A stretch of 64,000 nt of DNA from positions 124,001 through 188,000 of the forward strand of contig NZ_JAFIWB010000005.1 in NCBI RefSeq assembly GCF_017163705.1, written 5' to 3'. This document shows positions 9,800-16,807 of the stretch, one piece after another (positions within the stretch are counted from its first letter, which is position 1; every line of letters begins with the position of its first letter). Source of the stretch: Xanthomonas bonasiae. Lineage in GTDB: Bacteria; Pseudomonadota; Gammaproteobacteria; Xanthomonadales; Xanthomonadaceae. A program made the position numbers and the translations under genes. The notes under the pieces were generated by a model. The model was not told where the DNA came from, searched no databases, and saw only the letters and a list, made by a program, of their open reading frames with translations.

Positions 9800-9956
9800 C
9801 GGCCGCCATCCGCACCCACGCCAGGCATGCGCGCCGCGTATCGCCTCGTTGCCGGGCCATCTGCTCGTCGCACTGGTGCCGAGCGTTCGTTGCGCAGCGG
9901 TTCGCCTGCGCGGCACATAGCGATTCGGCGACTCGACCGGCCGGCAAGCGGGACGC

Positions 9957-9994
9957 TGGACACGCGCCAAGTAATGTAACTATTATGGTTACAT
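9957..9994 (+). promoter_or_regulatory. Leaderless promoter and Rrf2 operator
   Basis: A -35-like TGGACA (9957-9962) and a -10-like TATTAT (9981-9986) are separated by 18 bp, which places the transcription start at about the ATG of the Rrf2 gene (9993). A perfect inverted repeat, ATGTAAC-N7-GTTACAT (9974-9994), encloses the -10 and runs into the start codon. There is no Shine-Dalgarno. The arrangement predicts a leaderless mRNA repressed by a dimeric regulator sitting on its own promoter, most simply the Rrf2 protein itself. Confidence 0.6.
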
Positions 9995-10439
9995 GAAAAG
10001 AAACACGCAGCTGTCCGACGTGCTGCACGTGCTGGTGCACCTGGCCCAGCATGGCGAGCCGATGACCTCCGAGCAGATGGCGGCCTGCCTGCAAAGCCAT
10101 GCGGTGGTGGTGCGGCGCCTGCTGGCGCGGCTGCGCGACGCGCAACTGGTCGAATCCACCCGCGGCCACGGCGGCGGCTGGCAGCTGGCGCGCGCGCCGG
10201 AGGCGATCAGCCTGTACGACGTCTATGTCGCGCTGGGCGAGCCGCTGCTGCTCGGCCATGGCGTGCGCGGTCCGCATCCGGATTGCGCGATCGAGCGTGC
10301 GGTCAACGACGCGCTCGACGACGGCTACCGGCAGGCGCAGGCCGCGTTGGCCGCACAGCTGCAGGCATTGACGCTGCGCAAGCTGGGCCAGCGCGTGCAA
10401 CGCAAGCTCAGACAGGAGAAGAAGACCCATGCAGCATGA
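9993..10439 (+). CDS. Rrf2-family transcriptional regulator
   Basis: DNA-binding regulator of 148 residues. The winged helix shows the Rrf2 pattern: LSDVLHVLVHLAQHGEPMTSEQMAACLQ, then VVRRLLARLRDAQLVESTRGHGGGWQLAR with the conserved RGxxGG wing. The cluster of three cysteines used by IscR/NsrR to hold an iron-sulfur centre is absent (only Cys in AACLQ and PDCAIE), so sensing is not by a classic cluster; the protein is closer to the YwnA type. It overlaps the next gene by 11 bp and is therefore translationally coupled to the flavoprotein, its probable target. Promoter and operator are described separately. Confidence 0.9.
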   Translation: MKRNTQLSDVLHVLVHLAQHGEPMTSEQMAACLQSHAVVVRRLLARLRDAQLVESTRGHGGGWQLARAPEAISLYDVYVALGEPLLLGHGVRGPHPDCAIERAVNDALDDGYRQAQAALAAQLQALTLRKLGQRVQRKLRQEKKTHAA

Positions 10440-11361
10440 TGCCGTGATCGTCGGCGGCAGTTTCGCCGGCCTGTCTGCCGCACTGATGCTGGCGCGCGGG
10501 CATCGCAAAGTCGTGGTGGTCGATGCCGGCCTGCCGCGCAACCGGTACGCCGCGCACTCGCATGGTCTGCTGGCGCTGGACGGCATGCCAGGCAGCGCGG
10601 TGCTCGCGCAGGCAAAGGCGCAACTGCTGAACTATCCCACCGTCGCGTGGTGGGACGGGCAGGTCGAAGCGGCAAAGGCGCTGCCCGGCGGCTGGGAGCT
10701 GGCGTTGGCCGATGGCCGGCAGGCGCAGGCGCGCGGCCTGGTGCTGGCGACCGGGGTGGCCGATCGGTTGCCGGAATTGCCCGGCGTGGCGGAACGCTGG
10801 GGGCACAGCGTCATGCACTGCCCGTATTGCCACGGCTACGAGCTGGGCCGGCAAGCGCGTATCGGCGTGCTCGGCAACGGCACCACGGCATCGGCGGAGC
10901 AGGCGCTGATGCTCGCCGACTGGGGGCGGGTGACGCTGTTCGCGCAAGGCATGCAGCTGGACGACGCGGAGTTGATGGCCAGGCTGGCCAAGCGCGGTGT
11001 GCAGGTGGAAACGCGGCGGGCGCTCGCGCTGGAGGGCGATGGCAAGGCGATCGACGGCATGCGCGTGGACGATGGCGCGCGGGTGGAGATCCAGGCGCTG
11101 TTCGTGGCCGCGCCGACGCAGATGGCCAGCCCGTTGGCCGAGCGCCTGGGCTGCGTGTTCGACGACGGCCCGTCCGGCCCGTATCTGCGCGTGGACGAGC
11201 GCAAGCAGACCAGTGTGCCGCGGGTCTACGCGGCCGGCGACGCAGCGCGCATGTTCGGCAATGCGACCCTGGCCTCGGCCGACGGCGTGCTCGCCGGCGT
11301 CGGCCTGCACCATGCGCTGATCGCCGAAGACAGCCAGCCGGATCCCGCGAGCGGCGCATAA
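10429..11361 (+). CDS. Thioredoxin-reductase-like FAD/NAD(P) oxidoreductase
   Basis: Flavoprotein of 310 residues with the two-Rossmann thioredoxin-reductase layout. FAD motif IVGGSFAGLSAALMLARG is at the N-terminus, the redox pair is in HCPYCHGYE near residue 130, the NAD(P) motif GVLGNGTTASAEQALML follows, and the C-terminal FAD motif VYAAGDAA is near residue 270. CPYC is a variant of the usual CAxC. Overlap with the Rrf2 gene indicates that its expression is set by that regulator. Rrf2-flavoprotein pairs are common and thought to respond to disulfide or electrophile stress; the electron acceptor here is unknown and no thioredoxin gene is adjacent. Confidence 0.88.
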   Translation: MQHDAVIVGGSFAGLSAALMLARGHRKVVVVDAGLPRNRYAAHSHGLLALDGMPGSAVLAQAKAQLLNYPTVAWWDGQVEAAKALPGGWELALADGRQAQARGLVLATGVADRLPELPGVAERWGHSVMHCPYCHGYELGRQARIGVLGNGTTASAEQALMLADWGRVTLFAQGMQLDDAELMARLAKRGVQVETRRALALEGDGKAIDGMRVDDGARVEIQALFVAAPTQMASPLAERLGCVFDDGPSGPYLRVDERKQTSVPRVYAAGDAARMFGNATLASADGVLAGVGLHHALIAEDSQPDPASGA

Positions 11362-11386
11362 AAAAGGCCGTCCGCGAACGGACGGC
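11359..11386 (-). terminator. Rho-independent terminator of the slipin-rtcB operon
   Basis: A perfect 9-bp stem GGCCGTCCG/CGGACGGCC with a CGAA (plus-strand) tetraloop at 11365-11386. Read on the minus strand it is followed by six T residues (11364-11359), the classic intrinsic terminator, placed 42 bp after the rtcB stop. The T-run overlaps the stop codon region of the convergent flavoprotein gene, which itself reads into the hairpin without a T-run. Confidence 0.85.
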
Positions 11387-11428
11387 CTGCTACCGGCGAC
11401 ATGCCGCCCCGCTTGCGGGGCGACAGCC

Positions 11429-12649
<1,221 letters not shown>

Positions 12650-12704
12650 GTCTTCATTCCTTCGAGGCCATGCGCGGCGCGTCCCTGCGCTGCGCATGGC
12701 GGTC

Positions 12705-13826
12705 CTACTTCATCGTCACCAGCTGCTTCAGCACGCCATCCAGGCCGCCGAACACGGTGAGCTTGTCGATCTTCTCGGTGACCTTCTCCAGCGCCTCCAG
12801 CTCCTTCAGCCGCATCAGCACCGGGTTGTCCTCGATCAGCTTGGCGGTGTTGAGCAGCGAACGCGTGGCGTTGGCCTCCTCGCGCCGGCGGATCACGTTG
12901 GCCTGCGCCGACTTCTCCGCCTGCACCACCGCGTTGAGGATGTCCTTCATCTCGCCGGGCAGGATCACGTCCTTGACTCCGACGCCCAGCACCTCGATGC
13001 CGAAGCCGGTCACCTGCTCGCGCACGTAACCGAAGATGTCCGCATCCAGCGACGCCTTGTCGCCCAGCAGTTCGTCCAGCGTCTTCGCCGACACCGCACG
13101 CCGCAAGCCGTACTGCAGCTCGCGGTACAACTGGTCGCCGTACTTGGCCACCCGCGTCCGCGCGGCGACCGGGTCGGCGACGCGCATGCTCGCGGCCAGG
13201 TTGACGCGCAGGCTGACCTTGTCGCGGGTCAACAGCTCCTGCCCGGACACCTCCACCGACTGGATACGCAGCTCGATCACTTCCGCGACGATGTTCTTGC
13301 GGAAGTTCCAGAACGCGTAGTGCCCCGGTGCCAGGGTCTGCTGCAGGCGCCCATCGACGAACACCAGTCCCGCTGACTCGGCCGGAACGTCCAGCGCCAC
13401 CGCGAAACGCGACAGCAGGCCGAGCTGGCGCAGGCGCTGGGCGACATCCGCCGGCACCGCCAGGCTCTCGCCCAGCGGCAGACGCATCACCTCCACCGCG
13501 ATCAGCCCGCGCCAGTACAGCCGGCGCGTGCCGGGCGCCAGCACGTCTTCGAGCTTGCCCTGCTTGAACACCAGGCCGACTTCGTCGCTGCCCAGGTCGG
13601 CCAACACGAAGGCCTCGTGCAGCTGTGCGCCCAGGCGCGCGATCAACGCATCGGCATCGGCGCCGGCGTAGTCCGGCACGGCGATATTGCAGGTCTTCAC
13701 GTCGATCCGCCGCGACGGATCGAACAGACGGTAGACGCCGGGCGCGAGCACGCGCTCGAAACGCCGGTTGCGATACATCAGGCCGCGCTCGCTATCGCCG
13801 ATCACGACCCGCTTGGTCCAGAACAT
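12705..13826 (-). CDS. Slipin (SPFH/band-7) protein with three N-terminal repeat modules
   Basis: Membrane-microdomain scaffold protein of 373 residues. The SPFH core spans about residues 175-300 (IVAEVIELRIQSVEVSGQELLTRD, then VRVADPVAARTRV and GVKDVILPGEM), followed by a helical EKSAQANVIRRREEANATRSLL segment typical of slipins. Unusually, the first ~185 residues contain three copies of a GLxxxxGxxxxxLAPGxYRxW-like module (about 13-48, 82-116, 151-186). No N-terminal membrane hairpin is obvious. AGGAG precedes the ATG. Slipins are repeatedly found beside rtcB in bacteria; here the pair is an operon, probably preceded by the tRNA-like RNAs. Proposed role: anchoring repair at the membrane (inference). 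Confidence 0.9.
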   Translation of the reverse strand: MFWTKRVVIGDSERGLMYRNRRFERVLAPGVYRLFDPSRRIDVKTCNIAVPDYAGADADALIARLGAQLHEAFVLADLGSDEVGLVFKQGKLEDVLAPGTRRLYWRGLIAVEVMRLPLGESLAVPADVAQRLRQLGLLSRFAVALDVPAESAGLVFVDGRLQQTLAPGHYAFWNFRKNIVAEVIELRIQSVEVSGQELLTRDKVSLRVNLAASMRVADPVAARTRVAKYGDQLYRELQYGLRRAVSAKTLDELLGDKASLDADIFGYVREQVTGFGIEVLGVGVKDVILPGEMKDILNAVVQAEKSAQANVIRRREEANATRSLLNTAKLIEDNPVLMRLKELEALEKVTEKIDKLTVFGGLDGVLKQLVTMK

Positions 13827-14200
13827 GGCACGTTCTCCTTGTGTGGCTCTGGTGATCCGGTCCTGTGGATGAAATCGCCGCGCCGGACCGACGAGCGCGA
13901 GGACGCCACGTTGCGAGCGCCATGGGCGCCGCAACGCTGCAAGAGAAATGCAAGTGCGCGCACGACGTCGCCACGGCGGCCAGTGGGCGCTGTCGGTGCG
14001 GAGGCCGGCGCGTGTCGTCGGCATCGCGCTGCATTGCGATGCGACCGTCGGCGCAGGCGCGCACGTCCAGGGCGGCGTGGCGGCGGCAGCGGCGCTGCGG
14101 TGCATGCGTTACGCAGCGCCGGTGGCGATGCGTGCGGCGTGTCCCGCGCGGCGCGACTTGCTGGGCTTGCGCCCGGTATTGCACATGACGTGACAGGTCA
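13827..14200 (-). other. Leader region between the tRNA-like RNAs and slipin
   Basis: About 375 bp with no gene I can support; several long open frames exist but are Arg/Pro-rich shadows. On the minus strand a hairpin CATGAC-N7-GTCATG (14184-14202) begins right at the CCA end of the second tRNA-like element. Near the slipin end there is a weak sigma-54-like sequence (separate entry). If the tRNA-like RNAs and slipin share a transcript this would be a long spacer; alternatively slipin has its own promoter here. Confidence 0.4.
13938..13953 (-). promoter_or_regulatory. Weak sigma-54-like promoter element upstream of slipin-rtcB
   Basis: On the minus strand TTGCATT-N4-TTGCA has the 16-base layout of a -24/-12 promoter (consensus TGGCACG-N4-TTGCA) but lacks the first G of the critical GG doublet. 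It would start transcription about 100 bases before the slipin ATG. The interest is contextual: rtcBA operons of enterobacteria are sigma-54 dependent through RtcR. With the missing G and no rtcR here, this remains a weak candidate. Confidence 0.2.
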
Positions 14201-14276
14201 TGGTTCTCGGAGCGGGATTCGAACCCGCGACACTCGGATTAAGGTTCCGATGCTCTACCAATTGAGCTATCCAAAA
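14201..14276 (-). ncRNA. tRNA-like RNA, distal element (CUU 'anticodon', C33, ends in CCA)
   Basis: A 76-base cloverleaf on the minus strand ending in an encoded ACCA. The D arm (GCTC/GAGC with GG in the loop) and T arm (GCGGG-TTCGAAT-CCCGC) are perfect and the variable region is GTGTC. The anticodon arm is 5 bp with loop ACCTTAA, placing CTT at 34-36, but position 33 is C instead of the nearly universal U. The acceptor stem starts U1-A72 and includes two G-U pairs (TTTTGGA/TCCGAGA). It could be called tRNA-Lys(CUU) by software, but these departures and the tandem degenerate partner argue for a tRNA mimic rather than a decoding tRNA. Confidence 0.7.
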
Positions 14277-14343
14277 GCGACGTGCCGGAGTCGAACCGGC
14301 GACACGTGGACAAGCCACCGCTCTACCTCTGAGCTAACGTCTG
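14277..14343 (-). ncRNA. tRNA-like RNA, proximal element (degenerate anticodon and acceptor arms)
   Basis: A 67-base tRNA-like fold on the minus strand that directly abuts the distal element with no spacer. D arm GCTC/GAGC with GG in the loop and T arm GCCGG-TTCGACT-CCGGC are intact, and the variable region GTGTC matches its neighbour. The acceptor stem has only five pairs (GACGT/ACGTC; the outer two positions are C-C and A-G mismatches) and no CCA. The anticodon arm is reduced to GTGG-CTTGT-CCAC: 4 bp and a 5-base loop. It cannot decode normally yet keeps the elbow recognised by tRNA-processing and -modifying enzymes. Same strand and upstream of slipin-rtcB. Confidence 0.7.
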
Positions 14344-14636
14344 GTGGAAATTGCACATCCCGGCCGCAGGCATACGCGACGGCAGCGCCGTGCGCACCGG
14401 ACGGGAATGGCATCCCGTACCGCTAGCGACCATTAAGTGCAGTTTCCCATTGCCGCCTCTTTCGAAACGGCAATTCCTGCGTCGATTCCATTCCCGCCGC
14501 CCGCGTCCGGCACCTGGACGCAGCGCTTGCGCGCCTCGCGAGCGAAACTTCCCTGTTTCCGGGCATTCCATGCCCGGGTGCCTGGGATGTTGGATCGACA
14601 AAAACAAAACACATGGCATGCGAACGCGCAAAGCAA

Positions 14637-14666
14637 AACGCCCCCGGCATGGTGTCCGAGGGCGTT
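14637..14666 (-). terminator. Rho-independent terminator, minus strand
   Basis: Stem AACGCCC/GGGCGTT extended by CCGG/CCG-A inner pairs, followed on the minus strand by TTTTGCTTTG. It implies a minus-strand transcript coming from above 14670, and it insulates the downstream tRNA-like locus, which should therefore have its own promoter in 14344-14636. Confidence 0.65.
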
Positions 14667-14718
14667 CGCGTTCCTCGGAGATCGATGCAACCGATCTCCG
14701 CAACGGGCGATCAGTCGA

Positions 14719-14829
14719 TCAGGTGGCGCAATCCAGCCGCAGCGCGGCATCGCGCTGCGCACGCAGGACCGCTGCGCGCGTTTTGCGCTGCAGGCCGGGC
14801 AGATGTGCGGTGAAGGGGCGGAAGGTCAT
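14719..14829 (-). CDS. Candidate 36-residue protein or small-RNA gene
   Basis: A short basic reading frame (MTFRPFTAHLPGLQRKTRAA..., ending ALRLDCAT) lies immediately upstream of the terminator at 14637-14666 and downstream of an AT-rich, promoter-like stretch near 14910-14930 on the minus strand. The Shine-Dalgarno is poor. The terminator is good evidence for a transcript of roughly 200-270 bases; whether it is an mRNA for this peptide or a non-coding RNA cannot be decided from sequence. Confidence 0.3.
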   Translation of the reverse strand: MTFRPFTAHLPGLQRKTRAAVLRAQRDAALRLDCAT

Positions 14830-15210
14830 GATCGTCGGAGTCGTCGTTGCCGAACGTGTCGGCTGATGGGCGCGCACATTACCTGCGTTGTTTTCGTTGC
14901 GCAAGGGGTTTATCGAATTATTTTTGTCTCTCTCGCCAATGCCTCGATCGCTGCGCCGCGCGTCAGCAGTCCTCGGCAGATTCGCAATCCTCGAAGAGGC
15001 GTTTCCAATTCTGGTGTTTTGGTTACTGTGGCCGGCTCCGCAAAGCGAAAAAAATCATCGGGAAATGGCCGCATTTTCTCCGGGCGATGCCCGACCTGGC
15101 GCAATGCGCACTGCTAGGCTCGCGGTGCGTCCTCCAGCGGCCAATCACTTACTTTCCGGTTACTGGATGGCGCCAGCGATCAAGCCACTTCCCCCGACGG
15201 AGTCATCGAA

Positions 15211-15699
15211 ATGAAAATTCGCCTGCATGCGTCTCTGCTCGCATTGCTGCTCGCGTTCCCCGCCGTTTCCGCATTCGCGCAAACCGCGGTCACCGCCAAT
15301 CCCAACCACCAGCAGCTGCTGCAGGGCTCGGATTGGCGCACCGAGGCGAACAAGCGCCTGGTCTACGACTTCTGGCGCATCGTGTTCGAAGCCGGGCACA
15401 CCGAGTACGCGCCGATGTACATGGCCAAGGACTATATCCAGCACAATCCGACCGTGGCCAACGGCCGCGACGCATTCCTGCAGTTCCTGACCGCCTTCGT
15501 CAAACCGCAGCCGATCAAGCCGCGCGTGCAGCTGCCGCTGGTGGCGATCCTCGCCGAGGGGGACTACGTGACCCTGGTATCGGTGCGCACGTTGCCCGAT
15601 CCCAAGGACGCGACCAAGACCTATACGACCACCTGGTTCGACATGTTCCGCATCCAGAACGGCAAGATCCAGGAGCATTGGGATCCGGCGACCAAGTGA
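15211..15699 (+). CDS. Secreted nuclear-transport-factor-2/SnoaL-like protein
   Basis: 162 residues with a clear Sec signal peptide (MKIRLHASLLALLLAFPAVSAFA) and a SnoaL/NTF2-like barrel: VYDFWRIVFEAG, AKDYIQHNP, a GRDAFLQFLTAFV helix, then beta strands ending WFDMFRIQNGKIQEHWDP. The IQHNP...EHWD pattern is typical of the SnoaL-like group of predicted ester or polyketide-type enzymes and of many small periplasmic proteins without known activity. GGAG lies 12 bases before the ATG. It stands alone, downstream of the long intergenic region. Confidence 0.85.
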   Translation: MKIRLHASLLALLLAFPAVSAFAQTAVTANPNHQQLLQGSDWRTEANKRLVYDFWRIVFEAGHTEYAPMYMAKDYIQHNPTVANGRDAFLQFLTAFVKPQPIKPRVQLPLVAILAEGDYVTLVSVRTLPDPKDATKTYTTTWFDMFRIQNGKIQEHWDPATK

Positions 15700-16021
15700 G
15701 ATAGGCCAGGATCCGGGACATCGCGGCGATGCGTCGCTGCGGCACGCACGAGGTGTGTTGTCGCAGCGACGCGGTGCGTGTGGTCGTGGTGCCGTCGTCG
15801 CACGGATTTCCTTGTTGTCCGGCGCCGACACAGGGTGGCGAATTGGATGTCGGTGTGGGCCGCACGTGCAGTCGGTCGCGCATGCGCCTCAAGAGTTCTG
15901 TGCCGGCTTGCTGTAGCGAACACCCGGCGGTGCGCGCTTGGAGCATGCTGGCAAGGCGCTAGGGAGCTAGACTCCGGTAGCGGCCATCGGTCGCGCGCCC
16001 TTCCCAGCCGACCCCGCCGCC
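15700..16021. other. Intergenic region without identified genes
   Basis: About 320 bp. No coding, RNA or repeat feature I can support. A TAGACT hexamer near 15966 could be a -10 for the pcaD-like gene, but no -35 stands out. Confidence 0.4.
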
Positions 16022-16801
16022 ATGCCCTTCCTCGAACTTCCGACGCATCGCCTGCATTACCGCATCGACGGCAGCGAAGGCCGCCCATGGCTGACCTTCT
16101 GCAATTCGCTCGGCACCGACCTGCACATGTGGGACGCGCAGATCGACGCGCTGGCACCGTACTACCGGGTGCTGCGCTACGACCGCCGCGGCCACGGCGC
16201 CTCGAGCGTCGCGCCTGGACCGTATCGGATCGAGGCGCTGGCCGGCGACGTCCTGGCGTTGCTCGATGCGCTGGCGGTCGAGCGCACCCATTTCTGCGGC
16301 CTGTCGATCGGCGGGCTGACCGGGCAATGGCTGGGCGTTCACGCCGGCGCGCGCCTGCACACGCTCACCGTGTGCGCGACCGCGGCCAGGATCGGCACCG
16401 AGGATGGCTGGCAGGCGCGCATCGCGCAGGTACAGGCCGACGGACTGGCGTCGTTGCTCGCCGGCACCCGCGAGCGCTGGTTCACCCCGGCCTTCGCCGA
16501 GATGCAGCCGGCAACGGTCGAGGCGATCCTGGCGAGCTTCCTGAGCACCGATGCGCAGGCCTATGCGGCCTGCTGCGAGGCGCTGGCCAGCGCCGATTTC
16601 CGCGAGGTCCTGGGCGAGATCGCCACGCCGCTGCTGGCGCTGGCCGGACACGACGATCCGGTCTGCCCGCCGGCCGATCTGCAGGCGATCGCCGCGCAGG
16701 CGGCGCGCGGCAGCTTCGCCCAGGTGCATGGCCGGCACCTGTGCAATGTGGAATCGCCGCACGCCTTCAACGACGCGCTGCTGCGCTTCCTGTTGCAATA
16801 G
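16022..16801 (+). CDS. pcaD: 3-oxoadipate enol-lactonase-like alpha/beta hydrolase
   Basis: 259 residues, the usual length of PcaD, which opens 3-oxoadipate enol-lactone in the beta-ketoadipate (protocatechuate) pathway. Features: CNSLGTDLHMWD near the oxyanion hole, YDRRGHGAS, the nucleophile elbow GLSIGGLTGQWLG (Ser near residue 95), LALAGHDDPVCPP with the acid, and the C-terminal His in RHLCNVESPHAFN. These exact motifs are characteristic of PcaD rather than of generic hydrolases. No other pca gene is nearby, so the biochemical role is a family-based inference. Confidence 0.75.
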   Translation: MPFLELPTHRLHYRIDGSEGRPWLTFCNSLGTDLHMWDAQIDALAPYYRVLRYDRRGHGASSVAPGPYRIEALAGDVLALLDALAVERTHFCGLSIGGLTGQWLGVHAGARLHTLTVCATAARIGTEDGWQARIAQVQADGLASLLAGTRERWFTPAFAEMQPATVEAILASFLSTDAQAYAACCEALASADFREVLGEIATPLLALAGHDDPVCPPADLQAIAAQAARGSFAQVHGRHLCNVESPHAFNDALLRFLLQ

Positions 16802-16807
16802 ACGCGG

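Larger units (their letters stand above)
14178..14358 (-). repeat. 9-bp direct repeats bracketing the tRNA-like pair
   Basis: The plus-strand nonamer ATTGCACAT occurs at 14178-14186 and again at 14350-14358, i.e. 14 bases beyond one end and 6 bases beyond the other end of the tRNA-like pair. It may be a duplication left by insertion, a binding or processing signal, or coincidence. Confidence 0.4.
14344..15210. other. Long intergenic region upstream of the tRNA-like RNAs
   Basis: About 870 bp, AT-richer than its surroundings in parts (14590-14640, 14880-15070). It holds a minus-strand terminator and a candidate short gene (separate entries), hairpins at 14402-14417 (CGGGA/TCCCG) and 14559-14577 (CCGGGCATTCCATGCCCGG), and a minus-strand AATAAT/GATAAA-like stretch near 14910-14930 that could serve as a -10. 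No convincing promoter for the tRNA-like pair was identified, and no sigma-54 site. No protein gene is evident apart from the candidate small ORF. Confidence 0.5.

Noticed and set aside
13792-14184. 130-residue minus-strand ORF starting just after the tRNA-like pair
   Set aside because: It overlaps the slipin start in another frame, is Arg/Cys-rich and has no Shine-Dalgarno; probably non-coding leader.
14201-14343. Calling both sequences ordinary tRNA genes
   Set aside because: Element 1 lacks a 7-base anticodon loop, full acceptor and CCA; element 2 has C33 and an atypical U1-A72 wobble-rich acceptor. They are better described as tRNA-like RNAs, although element 2 could still be a tRNA-Lys(CUU).
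14344-14640. Sigma-54 promoter for the tRNA-like pair
   Set aside because: I looked for GG-N10-GC elements on the minus strand; the best candidates had wrong spacing or lacked GG.
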